A stretch of 64,000 nucleotides of DNA from JBIYSM02 sp044759095 (lineage in GTDB: Bacteria; Bacillota; Bacilli; Brevibacillales; Brevibacillaceae). The notes beneath the pieces are model-generated. The model was given only the letters and a program-made list of their open reading frames with translations, was not told where the DNA came from and ran no database searches. Made by a program: the position numbers and the translations under genes. Position 1 is the stretch's first letter. Every line of letters starts with the position of its first letter. The DNA is taken from contig NZ_JBIYSM020000006.1 of NCBI RefSeq assembly GCF_044759095.2, positions 53,713 to 117,712 of the forward strand. Direction: 5' to 3'. Below are positions 26,944 through 35,573 of this stretch, piece after piece.

Positions 26944-27993
26944 CTATCCCAACCGGGCCAGGATGAGATGGACGTAGGTATTGAGTTGTCTGGTTTCCGT
27001 TTGAAAACCAAGGCGTTGCAATTCGGCAATCAAGCGGGAGCGGTCGGCGTAGAATTCATCTTCAATGTGGCAGATTGCCTCTGTGTTTCCGCTTCGGCGA
27101 AGCTCGTCGTAATGAGCCTGGCGGTGCCGTTCATCACAAAACATGAAATCGGCGACAGCCAGTTTGCCAGTTGGCTTCAACACCCGTTTGCACTCTCCCA
27201 GGGCCAGGCACTTCTGATCGTCTGTCAAATGATGCAGGGCGTAGCTGGAGACGACGAAGTCAAAGCGGTTTTCCAGATAGGGAAAGGCAAAAAAAGTACC
27301 CAGCTTTGTCTCTACCTGCGGATTTTTTTGTTGGCAGCGCTTCAGCATTTCCGGGGATTGGTCAAAGGCACACATGGCGACCCCCTTCTCGGTAAAACAC
27401 CTGGCCAGATTGCCGGTGCCTGTTCCCGCGTCAAGTCCAGTCTCTGAAGGCTGTGGATCAATCGCTGCAACTACCTCGGCCAAAACCTGGTCATAGCCTT
27501 CGTGCGGGTGAAATCCCTCCCGCTCCCGCAGCACCAATTCGTCGTACACGGGAGCGATCTGGTTGAAGTTCCAGCGATCCACCCAGTTTTTCCGCGCTTG
27601 CCTCAACCGTTTGTTCGCCTCCGCGAGTTCGAACAGGGATGCCGGATCAAGAGAGCTGTCCTGTGTCACCCGTTCGATCATCGCTTCCGTCGTCTGAATG
27701 ACATTGCTCATTTCTACCCAGCGATCGTACATGTAAGAGCGCTGCAGTTCCAGATAGTCCTTCAGGCTGCCCTTTTCTTCGTCCAATTGGTGCAACAGCT
27801 GTTTGATCTCACCCAGCGGCATGCCGACTTCCCGAAGGGTGATCACTGTCTGCAGACGCCATACATCTCCCTCTGTAAACTGCCGGTAACCGGAGACTGC
27901 AGCCTTTTGGGGCGCAATCAGTCCCTTTTCTTCATAAAAGCGGATAGCTCGAGGCGTAATCTGAAGCCGTTTCGCCATCTCCTGGATATGCAT
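26944..27993 (-). CDS. MerR-type regulator fused to SAM methyltransferase
   Basis: A 349-residue fusion. Residues 1-70 are a MerR winged helix (MAKRLQITPRAIRFYEEKGLI...GYRQFTEGDVWRLQTV), about 75-130 is the linking helix, and 140-349 is a class I methyltransferase with motif I GLDAGTGTGNLA, motif II FDQSPEML and the HHLTDDQK region. The start at 27993 follows GAAGGGGGAGCCCTG. Its own promoter has the 19-bp spacer typical of MerR control, suggesting autoregulation. The methyl acceptor and inducer are unknown. Confidence 0.88.
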   Translation of the reverse strand: MHIQEMAKRLQITPRAIRFYEEKGLIAPQKAAVSGYRQFTEGDVWRLQTVITLREVGMPLGEIKQLLHQLDEEKGSLKDYLELQRSYMYDRWVEMSNVIQTTEAMIERVTQDSSLDPASLFELAEANKRLRQARKNWVDRWNFNQIAPVYDELVLREREGFHPHEGYDQVLAEVVAAIDPQPSETGLDAGTGTGNLARCFTEKGVAMCAFDQSPEMLKRCQQKNPQVETKLGTFFAFPYLENRFDFVVSSYALHHLTDDQKCLALGECKRVLKPTGKLAVADFMFCDERHRQAHYDELRRSGNTEAICHIEDEFYADRSRLIAELQRLGFQTETRQLNTYVHLILARLG

Positions 27994-28026
27994 CAGGGCT
28001 CCCCCTTCCGTTTCGCTACATGTTCC

Positions 28027-28057
28027 ATTGTAAACCTTAACGTAACGGCAATGTAAA
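28027..28057 (-). promoter_or_regulatory. MerR-type promoter with 19-bp spacer
   Basis: On the minus strand TTTACA and TACAAT are separated by exactly 19 bp, with an imperfect dyad CCGTTACGTTAAGG in the spacer. MerR proteins act on such over-long spacers by distorting the DNA. It reads into the MerR-methyltransferase gene. Confidence 0.8.
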
Positions 28058-28064
28058 GCCCCGA

Positions 28065-28101
28065 TGAGAAAACCAAACAAGCGACCTGCAAACAGGCCGC
28101 T
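28065..28101 (-). terminator. terminator of CBS-domain gene
   Basis: GCGGCCTG/CAGGTCGC stem with one mismatch, followed by TTGTTTGGTTTTC on the minus strand. Confidence 0.7.
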
Positions 28102-28133
28102 TCCATTGATGTATTCCGCTGCAAGTTGTAGGT

Positions 28134-28577
28134 TTAGTGACGCTGCGCCGGCTCGGAGATTTCGTAGAGAGCCTCGCTCGCTTCATCGTGATGCGCCTGA
28201 CGGACAGCCATGTCACCGATCGCCACAATGCCCACAAGTTTGCCGTTCTCAACCACTGGCAAACGCCGGATCTGATGCTTGGCCATGATTTTTGCCGCCT
28301 CGTCCACGGTCATGCCTGGGTGGCCGAGTATGATGTCTCGTGTCATCACTTCTTCCACTGCGGCTGAGCCTTCGCGTTTCTCCGCCAAGCCGCGAATGAC
28401 GATATCCCGGTCCGTAATCACGCCAATCACGTCGTTCTTTTCATCTACCACAGGAATGACACCTACATTCCAGTCACGCATTTTGACTGCCACTTCATAC
28501 ACGTTATCCTTGAGGGTGACAGTCGCCACATCTTTTGTCATTATCTCACGAAGTGTGCGGTTTTCCGCTATTGCCAT
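28134..28577 (-). CDS. two-CBS-domain protein
   Basis: A 147-residue protein made of a CBS pair (about 8-66 and 74-130: VGVIPVVDEKNDVIGVITDRDIVIRG and IRRLPVVENGKLVGIVAIGDMA). Such stand-alone pairs bind adenine nucleotides and act as energy sensors, close to the stress-induced YhcV/YkuL-like proteins. AAAGGAGGAGAAGTTC precedes the ATG. Partner unknown. Confidence 0.85.
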   Translation of the reverse strand: MAIAENRTLREIMTKDVATVTLKDNVYEVAVKMRDWNVGVIPVVDEKNDVIGVITDRDIVIRGLAEKREGSAAVEEVMTRDIILGHPGMTVDEAAKIMAKHQIRRLPVVENGKLVGIVAIGDMAVRQAHHDEASEALYEISEPAQRH

Positions 28578-28795
28578 GAACTTCTCCTCCTTTGCTGGTA
28601 ACGTTCAATAGTGTTTCCGGTGATCCCTCGTTTCATGCGCAATCAGCTTGTCTGATGGAAAATTACGCTAGATAACCTACAGCGATTTGTGATAAGATGG
28701 AAACATGGTGTTGTAAAAATCCCTCATCGCAGTCGGAGAAAAAAACTTTCTGCGGTTATGGGCAAGACATTTTGAAGGTATACTTAGAAATATGT

Positions 28796-28833
28796 AAAAA
28801 AAGACCGCTGGGTGGTGGCAACACCCGGCGGTC
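28796..28833 (-). terminator. terminator of toxin mRNA
   Basis: GACCGCCGGGTG/CACCCAGCGGTC stem followed by seven T residues on the minus strand, about 90 bases beyond the toxin stop. Confidence 0.85.
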
Positions 28834-28852
28834 GATCTGATACAATAGACCT

Positions 28853-28933
28853 TCCCCAAGGGGGAAACGGCTCTAGGTCTCACCATGAAGACCTCCTGGT
28901 ACTTTTGGCTCAAGGGAGGTCTACTTCTTTTTG
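28853..28933 (+). ncRNA. predicted antisense antitoxin RNA
   Basis: On the plus strand an extended -10 (TGATACAAT, 28838-28846) could start a transcript near 28853. It would end at the hairpin AGACCTCC/GGAGGTCT (28889-28922) followed by ACTTCTTTTTG. The resulting RNA of about 80 bases is complementary to the 3' part of the toxin mRNA, including its last codons. This is the geometry of type I antitoxins such as RatA. No good -35 is seen. Confidence 0.55.
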
Positions 28934-29001
28934 TCCGATGACAGTACGACGACTAAAGTCCCGAAGGCGATCATCAGGCTCAGTGCTTCGTACACTGTCA
29001 T
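28921..29001 (-). CDS. putative holin-like toxin (type I toxin, Hol-Tox family)
   Basis: A 26-residue peptide starting MTVYEALSLMIAFGTLVVVL and ending SSDKKK. The start MTVYEAL.LMI.FG and the basic tail are the signature of the small Hol-Tox membrane toxins common in Bacillales. A single membrane helix is predicted; overexpression of such peptides disturbs the membrane or envelope. AAAGGGGGTGAAGCC precedes the ATG at 29001. The mRNA would run from about 29073 to the terminator near 28796. Confidence 0.8.
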   Translation of the reverse strand: MTVYEALSLMIAFGTLVVVLSSDKKK

Positions 29002-29076
29002 GGCTTCACCCCCTTTCCATCAGGAAAGCGTATGCGGTGAAAAACCCCCCCTGAGGAGCCAAATCTATTGCACTAC

Positions 29077-29088
29077 CAGATTATACCA
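29077..29088 (-). promoter_or_regulatory. extended -10 promoter of toxin
   Basis: Minus-strand TGGTATAAT (TATAAT at 29080-29085) forms an extended -10 about 80 bases upstream of the toxin start. No strong -35 is visible. Confidence 0.6.
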
Positions 29089-29241
29089 TGACTACCAGCC
29101 ATAGGACATCTTTCCTGAGACACGACTTATGCATTGCACTTCACGGAAAAACAGACTATGATTAGGAAGTGAAAACCTGTGGCTGCCGGCATGGCTGCCA
29201 CCTTACCTGCTAAAAAAAGAGTGACTGTAGGAGGAACTGCA

Positions 29242-29586
29242 ATGGTAATCAAGGAAACGGGCATCGGTAACAAAGAAGTTCTGTTGGCCGATCTGGATCA
29301 CTACATGGACGAGCTGGGCTTTATCCGTTGGGCTTGGGATTACAACCATGCTACATACGATTATAAGATCGAAGACAAAGGCAATGTCTTTTACCTGCGG
29401 ATTCAAGCCAACGTCATTGAAGGCAAATTGGAAGACCCGCACACGCTGTTAAAACTGGAAGAGCCTTACATGGGTAAGCATCTGTTCCCCCACGGACTTG
29501 ACTACGACTTCCCGATTCCGGATTCTGTCGTACAAGCCGCCAAGCGCAAGCTGCAAATACTCAACGAAAAGCTGTCTGCCCATTAA
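29242..29586 (+). CDS. YugN-like family protein
   Basis: A 114-residue protein (ATG at 29242 behind TAGGAGGAACTGCA) with the YugN-like pattern: DLDHYMDELGFIRWAWDYNHATYDYKIED, YLRIQANVIEGKLE, HLFPHGLDYDFPIPD. Function unknown. It is followed by an 8-bp hairpin ACAGAGAG/CTCTCTGT (about 29650-29680) before ftsW that lacks a T tract. Confidence 0.8.
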   Translation: MVIKETGIGNKEVLLADLDHYMDELGFIRWAWDYNHATYDYKIEDKGNVFYLRIQANVIEGKLEDPHTLLKLEEPYMGKHLFPHGLDYDFPIPDSVVQAAKRKLQILNEKLSAH

Positions 29587-29700
29587 TACAGACGAGAACG
29601 ATCTGCTTCGAATGGGCTTCGATATACGCTTTTTTTATAACGTGTTGCCGACAGAGAGGATTCCACCCTCTCTGTTTCACGTCCAAGGGGGTCTTGTCCA

Positions 29701-30870
29701 ATGAAGACGCGGGGCGTTCCCGACTTTCTGCTTTTGCTGTTAACCGCACTCCTCGTCGGCTTCGGGATTACGATGGTGTTAAGCGCCAGCTCCATTTTTG
29801 CCCTTACCAGCTTTGCTTCCAACGGTTGCGATTACTGCAACGGGGACGAGCTTTACTTTGTCAAAAAGCAGGCGACCTGGTTGTTTATCGGCGTGATCGG
29901 AATGCTGTTTGCAATGAACATTCCCTTTTCCTTTTATAAACGGAATTTTCTGGTGATCGTGTTGCTCAGCTTTTTTTCCCTGCTGCTGGTCCTCGTTCCG
30001 GGAATCGGTTACGAAGCGAACGGGGCCCGCTCCTGGTTCAAGATCGGATCAGCCAGTATTCAGCCCGCAGAATTTGCCAAGCTGGGACTCATCCTTTACC
30101 TGGCCGCGATCATCGCGAAAAAAGGCGAGGGCTTTCGCAAAATGAAAACGGGGTTGATTCCTCCTTTGGTCATCACGGCTATCTTCTTTTTGCTCATTTT
30201 CTTGCAGCCTGACCTGGGTTCAGCCGCCATCCTGCTTGGAACGGCCGGAATCGTGATGATCTGTGGAGGAGCCAGATTCAGTCATCTGTTTTTACTGGTC
30301 GTTCCCATTTCGTCCCTGTCTTTGTTGAGCTACATTACGTTGAAGCAGCATGCATGGAACCGGCTTACCTCGTTTATGGATCCGTGGAGCGACCCCCTTG
30401 GAAAAGGATACAATATGGTTCAGTCTCTGATCGCCATTGCCCATGGCGGTTTATCGGGGACCGGATACGGCAAGAGCATTCAGAAGTATCTGTATCTGCC
30501 GGAAGCCCACACGGACTTTATCTTCGCCATCATAGCGGAAGAATTGGGTTTCATTGGGACGACGATCTTTTTACTCGTCTATCTGTTGTTCTTGCTGCGC
30601 GGACTTACGATCTGTTTGCGGTGCAAGGACACCTTCGCCAGCCTGGTGGGAATCGGCGTCGTCAGCATGATCGGTTTGCAGGCGATTATCAACATCGGAG
30701 GGGTAACGGGCACGATTCCAATGACGGGAGTGCCGCTCCCGTTTATCAGCTACGGCGGCTCGTCTTTGTTGGTCTGTCTCGTATCAACCGGCATCTTGCT
30801 GAGCGTCTCCCGGGAAGTGAGCAAACAGAAAATCCACGAACAAATGCAAGCCAGATCCTACTCAGCCTAG
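29701..30870 (+). CDS. ftsW: FtsW/RodA/SpoVE-family peptidoglycan glycosyltransferase
   Basis: A 389-residue SEDS membrane protein with about ten membrane segments, which polymerises lipid II with a partner class B PBP. Motifs include WFKIGSASIQPAEFAKLGLI, DLGSA, the periplasmic HTDFIFAIIAEELGF and the C-terminal PMTGVPLPFISYGGSS. The loop after TM1 carries GCDYCNGDELYFVKKQATW. FtsW is preferred over RodA/SpoVE because ylaN and glsA, its usual neighbours, are 6-8 kb away; this is not decisive. Confidence 0.85.
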   Translation: MKTRGVPDFLLLLLTALLVGFGITMVLSASSIFALTSFASNGCDYCNGDELYFVKKQATWLFIGVIGMLFAMNIPFSFYKRNFLVIVLLSFFSLLLVLVPGIGYEANGARSWFKIGSASIQPAEFAKLGLILYLAAIIAKKGEGFRKMKTGLIPPLVITAIFFLLIFLQPDLGSAAILLGTAGIVMICGGARFSHLFLLVVPISSLSLLSYITLKQHAWNRLTSFMDPWSDPLGKGYNMVQSLIAIAHGGLSGTGYGKSIQKYLYLPEAHTDFIFAIIAEELGFIGTTIFLLVYLLFLLRGLTICLRCKDTFASLVGIGVVSMIGLQAIINIGGVTGTIPMTGVPLPFISYGGSSLLVCLVSTGILLSVSREVSKQKIHEQMQARSYSA

Positions 30871-30888
30871 CTTTGGCCGGGCGTAAAA

Positions 30889-30966
30889 TTACCCACCCGG
30901 CATGAGCTAACGCTTCGCCGGGCGGGGCCCCGAACACTTATCTAGTGGCCGGATTGGATGTCCAAA
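30889..30966 (+). repeat. dispersed repeat, copy 2 (3'-truncated)
   Basis: Carries the ACCCACCCGGC ... GCCGGGCGGGGCCCCGAAC core and GGATGTCCAAA, with a few substitutions (CTTATCTAGTGGCC). It lacks the final TTTATAAATTCTTA tail; the terminator of the Asp23 gene follows immediately. Confidence 0.9.
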
Positions 30967-30991
30967 CGACCTGCTTATTGGGCAGGTCGTT
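30964..30991. terminator. bidirectional terminator ftsW / asp23-like
   Basis: Stem AACGACCTGC/GCAGGTCGTT between convergent genes, fused to the end of repeat copy 2. Confidence 0.8.
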
Positions 30992-31325
30992 CACTGTTTT
31001 TGATGTCGATTCCCTCAACACGGACGTTTACCGCTTCCACTTTCAACCCCGTCAGCATTTCCACCGTTTCCTTCACCTTTTCCTGGAGTTCCGTGCATAC
31101 CTGATGAATGTGCATTCCGTAAGTGACGGTAACCCGCATGTCAATCACAATCTGTCCTTCAGAAATGGCAACGGATATCCCTCTTGCTCCGCCGCCGATC
31201 TTTTTGGCCAGATCCTGATACAACCCTCCTTTGATTGATATTCCCTGCACTTCCTCGGTGACGATACTGGCGATGACCGCAACCACCTGATCGGCCACTC
31301 GAATTTCACCGCGCCTGTCATCCAT
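30975..31325 (-). CDS. Asp23/Gls24-family envelope stress protein
   Basis: A 116-residue member of the Asp23/Gls24 family (GEIRVADQVVAVIASIVTEEVQGI..., ISVAISEGQIVIDMRVTVTYG, VNVRVEGI). Bacillus relatives such as YloU and YqhY are cytoplasmic or membrane-associated and linked to envelope or lipid homeostasis. GAGGAGGGCGGCAGC precedes the ATG. Monocistronic. Confidence 0.88.
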   Translation of the reverse strand: MDDRRGEIRVADQVVAVIASIVTEEVQGISIKGGLYQDLAKKIGGGARGISVAISEGQIVIDMRVTVTYGMHIHQVCTELQEKVKETVEMLTGLKVEAVNVRVEGIDIKNSERPAQ

Positions 31326-31403
31326 GCTGCCGCCCTCCTCGCTGCAAAATCACCCGACGTTACTCGCGTCGATTTTTCGTACTTTTCTATCATTATAATC
31401 GTC

Positions 31404-33032
31404 CTAAGCTTGGGCTTGGAAGGGGATTTCTCGTTTCAGCTCCGTCAGTGTCGGCAAGGTGCAGTGAACATCCACGAGCATGGGGTGATGAGCTGCGAAT
31501 GCCTCCTCCATCGCTTCTTCCAGTTCCCCTGTGTGCCGAACAGTGCGGGCAGCGATCCCGAACGCCTCAGCCAGCCGGGCGAAGTCAGGATTTTGCATTC
31601 GCGTGCCATATGGAGTCATACCGTTTTGGGTCATTTTCCACTCCTCCAATCCCAGCGTTCCATTGTTTAAAACGATAATGGGAAAAGCAAGCTCCTGCTC
31701 GACCACGGTCATCAGTTCCGCCAGATTCATCTGCAGTCCGCCGTCTCCCACGATGGCTGCCACCTGTCTGGTGGGATCAAGTAATTTTGCTGCAATGGCT
31801 GCAGGCAGTGCGTACCCCATCGTACGCCATTTTCCGGAGAACAGGGGCGTTTGATCGGTTGAGCGAAAAGCGCGGTTAAACCACAGCGTGTGTTCGCCGG
31901 TGTCCAATGCGACGATCGCGTCATCACGGATTGCCTTGTGCAACGCGTTGATCACGGTTTCCGGTTTGAGCGGACCATCCCCATCCTGTTGGTATAGCTG
32001 CCGTGTCTCCTCCCAAACATGCAGGTGCAGCTGTTCCATTCTCGATACCCAATCCCGGTTGGGTCGGCGCCCTTCCAATCGACGCTGCCAGATGGACAGG
32101 ACTTCGTTTACGTCAGCGGTGACGGAGATCAGAAACGGTTCAGCGTGAAATGCCTCTGGATTGCAATCCACCTGTACGACGGACAATCCCTTCGGCAGAT
32201 AGGCGCGGGGATACCAGGTTGCCCCGAGGATAATGAACAGGTCGGCCTCCGCCAATGCTTGAAGCCCCGCTTTGCTGCCACCTTCGCCAAGCCCGCCCAG
32301 GACAAGAGGATGTGATTCGGGTATGACCCCTTTTCCTCCCAGCGTAATCAAAATGCCGGCTCCCAGCTTCTCGGCCAGTGTGCGGCAGGCGCCCTTGGCC
32401 TGTCTGGCTCCCACTCCCAGAAGCAGGAGGGGTTTTTGGGCTTTCAGCAGAATATCGGCTGCCTGTTCCACTTCCATGGGATCCGCCTGAACGGATGGCG
32501 ATATGCGAGGCAGCGACGGCAGCAAAGGGGCTCCCGTCGTTCTGGAAAAAACGTCCTTGCAGATGGCGAGATGGCTGACGCCCTTGTTTAGCATAGAGGT
32601 AACGAAAGCTTTGTGGAGGACTTCGCCGATTGCTTCCGGACTGGCAACCGTCGTAGAAAAATGAGAGATCGGCCCCAACAGTCCCTCCTGCTGGACGTAC
32701 TGCTTGTACCCGCCACCGAGCTGATAAGTCTCCACCTGACCGGTAATCGCGATAACGGGAACACGGTCCATATGGGCATCAGCCAATCCATTCAACAAAT
32801 TAACGGTACCCGGTCCGCTTGTCGCCGTGCACACTGCCGGCTTGCCTGTCAACTTGGCTTCCGCTGAAGCCATCATGGCCGCAGCAGATTCGTGCCGGCA
32901 GCGAACGAACTTGATTTGATGCTGTTTTCCCAAAGCATCCAACCACGGCAATATCGCATCGCCCGCCACTCCGTATATTCGTCTCACCTCCCACAGGGCG
33001 AGCTGTTCGGTAAGGTATTGCGCTACCTGCAT
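31404..33032 (-). CDS. ThDP-dependent enzyme, pyruvate oxidase/acetolactate synthase-like
   Basis: A 542-residue three-domain thiamine diphosphate enzyme. The PYR domain has the catalytic glutamate in RHESAAAMMA and SGPGTVNLLNGL; the central domain is at about 185-320; the PP domain has the metal/ThDP motif GDGGLQMNLAELMTV...LNNGTLG. It resembles YdaP-type pyruvate oxidases more than catabolic AlsS, but the substrate cannot be read from sequence. The start at 33032 follows AAGGAGAGAGATTGATT. Confidence 0.8.
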   Translation of the reverse strand: MQVAQYLTEQLALWEVRRIYGVAGDAILPWLDALGKQHQIKFVRCRHESAAAMMASAEAKLTGKPAVCTATSGPGTVNLLNGLADAHMDRVPVIAITGQVETYQLGGGYKQYVQQEGLLGPISHFSTTVASPEAIGEVLHKAFVTSMLNKGVSHLAICKDVFSRTTGAPLLPSLPRISPSVQADPMEVEQAADILLKAQKPLLLLGVGARQAKGACRTLAEKLGAGILITLGGKGVIPESHPLVLGGLGEGGSKAGLQALAEADLFIILGATWYPRAYLPKGLSVVQVDCNPEAFHAEPFLISVTADVNEVLSIWQRRLEGRRPNRDWVSRMEQLHLHVWEETRQLYQQDGDGPLKPETVINALHKAIRDDAIVALDTGEHTLWFNRAFRSTDQTPLFSGKWRTMGYALPAAIAAKLLDPTRQVAAIVGDGGLQMNLAELMTVVEQELAFPIIVLNNGTLGLEEWKMTQNGMTPYGTRMQNPDFARLAEAFGIAARTVRHTGELEEAMEEAFAAHHPMLVDVHCTLPTLTELKREIPFQAQA

Positions 33033-33177
33033 AATCAATCTCTCTCCTTTTTGAATGGTCCTCTTCAGATGCCACTTAGTGTGGCACGATTCCCAGCATT
33101 TTACTATTCCCAATGCGGCACAGAATCGGATGAAGTTGGAGAACCTAGTAAACAAGATCATGAAGGAGGAGTTTGGA

Positions 33178-33930
33178 ATGAAGCGAACAACCAAACTGTT
33201 GCTTGTGCTGGCCGCCGTCATTCTGCTTGCCACATCCGTGACGGTGACGTTTCCATTCCATACGGAAGCGTTCAGCAAACAAATCGTAAAGGTAGGAGCG
33301 AAGGGGAAGGACGTCCGTGAGATGCAGGGCCGGTTGAAATTCCTCGGTTTTTACACCGGCAAGGTGGATGGGGTTTTCGGATGGCGTTCGTACTGGGCGC
33401 TGCGTAACTTTCAATACGAATTCGGTATGAAAGTGGACGGTGTGCTCGGGCCCAAGACCAAACTAAAGCTGTACAATGCAAGCAAACACTGGCGCCCTAC
33501 AGCGGCAGATTTGGGTATTACGACTGGCACAGCTGCAAAAAAAGCAGCGAAAAAGACCTACCACGTCCAGGGCATTTCGGAAAACGACATCCGTTTGATG
33601 GCCAACGCCGTTTACGGAGAAGCCCGAGGGGAACCGTACGTGGGTCAGGTCGCCGTTGCCGCCGTTATCTTGAATCGCACGCGCCATCCCGCTTTTCCCA
33701 AAACGCCTGCCGGTGTTATTTTTGAACCGCGTGCCTTTACGGCCGTCGCGGATGGCCAAATTTGGCTGACGCCAAACGCCAAGGCGAAAAAAGCGGTTCA
33801 GGATGCCCTGAAGGGGTGGGATCCAACCGGGGGAGCCATCTACTACTTTAATCCGGCCACGGCCACTTCCGCCTGGATTTGGAGCCGACCGCAAATCAAA
33901 AAAATCGGCAAGCACATCTTCTGTCGCTAG
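33178..33930 (+). CDS. sleB: spore cortex-lytic enzyme SleB
   Basis: A 250-residue exported lytic transglycosylase. Signal peptide 1-31, peptidoglycan-binding repeat at about 36-100 (GKDVREMQGRLKFLGFYTGKVDGVFGWRS), and a hydrolase-2 domain at about 130-250 with the catalytic glutamate in ANAVYGEARGEPYVGQVAVAAVILNR. It degrades cortex at germination. The usual partner ypeB is not next to it. The start at 33178 follows AAGGAGGAGTTTGGA. It supports a spore-forming host. Confidence 0.92.
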   Translation: MKRTTKLLLVLAAVILLATSVTVTFPFHTEAFSKQIVKVGAKGKDVREMQGRLKFLGFYTGKVDGVFGWRSYWALRNFQYEFGMKVDGVLGPKTKLKLYNASKHWRPTAADLGITTGTAAKKAAKKTYHVQGISENDIRLMANAVYGEARGEPYVGQVAVAAVILNRTRHPAFPKTPAGVIFEPRAFTAVADGQIWLTPNAKAKKAVQDALKGWDPTGGAIYYFNPATATSAWIWSRPQIKKIGKHIFCR

Positions 33931-33976
33931 GTATTCAAGCGGATCGTTGAATGCCTGGCCGGGCAGAGCGCCAGAC

Positions 33977-34012
33977 AAAAGGCACGTCGCATAAAATTGC
34001 GCGTGCCTTTTT
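33977..34012. terminator. bidirectional terminator after sleB
   Basis: AAAAGGCACG(T)CGCA/TGCGCGTGCCTTTTT hairpin between the convergent sleB and zinc-ribbon genes. Confidence 0.85.
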
Positions 34013-34036
34013 CGGTATTCGCTGCAGGGAGGACAG

Positions 34037-34294
34037 TCAAACCTTTTGTGTCTGCATGTGCTCCGCCATTTTGACAAAGCGCTCCTCGCTTTCGATTGTT
34101 CCGCATACGCCGCATTGGACCATAAAAGCGTCGCCGCGATACGGTTGATGAAACGCATCAAGTTGATCGGAAGCAAGCTCTGCCACTACCTCTCCCGTCT
34201 GCGGGTCCAGACGAACGTAGTGAGGCGTCTGTTGAATCACGGTAAACCTCATCCGATTTGATTTGCAGGTGGGACATAGATACGGTTTTGTCAT
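34037..34294 (-). CDS. small zinc-ribbon protein
   Basis: An 85-residue protein with two cysteine pairs (CPTCKSNRMRF near the N-terminus and CGVC about residue 64) that form a likely zinc ribbon. I do not recognise the family. The start at 34294 is spaced correctly from GGGAGG; the GTG three codons upstream lies too close to it. Confidence 0.7.
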   Translation of the reverse strand: MTKPYLCPTCKSNRMRFTVIQQTPHYVRLDPQTGEVVAELASDQLDAFHQPYRGDAFMVQCGVCGTIESEERFVKMAEHMQTQKV

Positions 34295-34465
34295 GCATGG
34301 CACCTCCCTTATGGTATTTCGTTATAGTTTCCGCCTGTACAGCCAGGCTATTCCTTGTATGATGCAGCGCGAGCAGCAGTTATTGCGTGACTTTCCCGCG
34401 TACTTTGGTTACACTAATGGTTGCCTGCAGGGAAAAATATTGAAATCTGGAGTTGAGGTGAACCC

Positions 34466-35512
34466 ATGAATTCGCGCCTGTTTTTTACGCTCGTCGGCGG
34501 AAGCTTTCTCCTCGCAGCGTATGCTCATTACTTTAGCGGCAGCGAAATGCTTAAGTTTGCATCCGCATCGCTTGCCATCATTTTTTTGGCAGCGTGGCTT
34601 GGCAAGTCCACGGAAAGTGTCGCCCATTACGCCGGTGACCGGATTGGAGGCTTTCTCAATGCAACCTTCGGCAATGCGGCTGAACTGATTATTGCATTTT
34701 TCCTGGTCAAGGAAGGCCTGTTTGACATGGTGAAAGCGTCCATTACCGGGGCGATCATCGGCAACATGCTGCTGGTGCTTGGACTGAGTGTTTTATTGGG
34801 CGGGCTCCGGTTCAAGGAGCAAACTTTCAACGGAAGACTGGCGGGTCATAACGCGTCTCTCATGACACTGGCCATCGTCGCGTTGTTCATACCGGCTGTC
34901 TTCATGCAGGAGCTGCCTCCGGTGGAGATTGGAACATTAAGTGTCGTGATTGCCGGGATTTTGATCGTCGCATATATTCTCTGGCTGATTTTCTCCATGG
35001 TTACTCACAAGGAGTTTTTGTCCGATATCGAGCCTGACGACCACGGAGAGGCCGCCTGGTCAAAAGGGGTTTCCATTTTGATGCTTGTCCTCTCTACCTT
35101 CTTCGTGGCGGTTGTCTCTGAATGGCTTGTTCACAGTGTGGAGGTCGTATCCCATTCGCTGGGATGGTCGGAATTGTTCGTCGGTGCGTTCGTGATCGCG
35201 ATTATCGGGAACGCGGCAGAGCACAGCGCCGCCCTGCTTCTGGCGATGAAAGGGCGAATCGGAGCAGCCGTAGAAATTGCTGTCGGATCCAGCCTGCAGA
35301 TCGCCCTGTTTGTAGCGCCTACCCTGGTGTTGGCCAGTTTGTTTTTGGGACAGCCGATGGACATCGTCTTTACCCCCTTTGAGCTGGCGGCCATTGGCGT
35401 GGCTACATTCATTACGATTTCCATCACCAAGGACGGAGCAACAAACTGGTACGAAGGTGTGCTGCTTCTCGCCGTCTACATCATTCTCGGCACCGCCTTC
35501 TTTTTTGCCTGA
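34466..35512 (+). CDS. calcium/proton exchanger, CaCA family
   Basis: A 348-residue membrane antiporter with about eleven segments and two inverted alpha repeats: GGFLNATFGNAAELIIAFF and FVGAFVIAIIGNAAEHSAALLLAMK, each with the ion-coordinating glutamate. An acidic cytoplasmic linker (DIEPDDHGEAAW) lies between them. It matches Cax/ChaA/YfkE exchangers that export Ca2+ against protons. GAGGTGAACCC precedes the ATG. Confidence 0.93.
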   Translation: MNSRLFFTLVGGSFLLAAYAHYFSGSEMLKFASASLAIIFLAAWLGKSTESVAHYAGDRIGGFLNATFGNAAELIIAFFLVKEGLFDMVKASITGAIIGNMLLVLGLSVLLGGLRFKEQTFNGRLAGHNASLMTLAIVALFIPAVFMQELPPVEIGTLSVVIAGILIVAYILWLIFSMVTHKEFLSDIEPDDHGEAAWSKGVSILMLVLSTFFVAVVSEWLVHSVEVVSHSLGWSELFVGAFVIAIIGNAAEHSAALLLAMKGRIGAAVEIAVGSSLQIALFVAPTLVLASLFLGQPMDIVFTPFELAAIGVATFITISITKDGATNWYEGVLLLAVYIILGTAFFFA

Positions 35513-35521
35513 GACTATCTG

Positions 35522-35557
35522 AAAAAAGACTGCCGACATCCAATCGGCAGTCTTTTT
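35522..35557. terminator. bidirectional terminator cax / NSS transporter
   Basis: Perfect stem AAAAAGACTGCCGA/TCGGCAGTCTTTTT between convergent genes. Confidence 0.92.
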
Positions 35558-35573
35558 GATTGTTCCCTCAGCT

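Noticed and set aside
28677..28913. 78-codon minus-strand ORF across the toxin 3' region
   Set aside because: It overlaps the toxin terminator and antisense RNA, has no ribosome binding site, and its composition is not protein-like.
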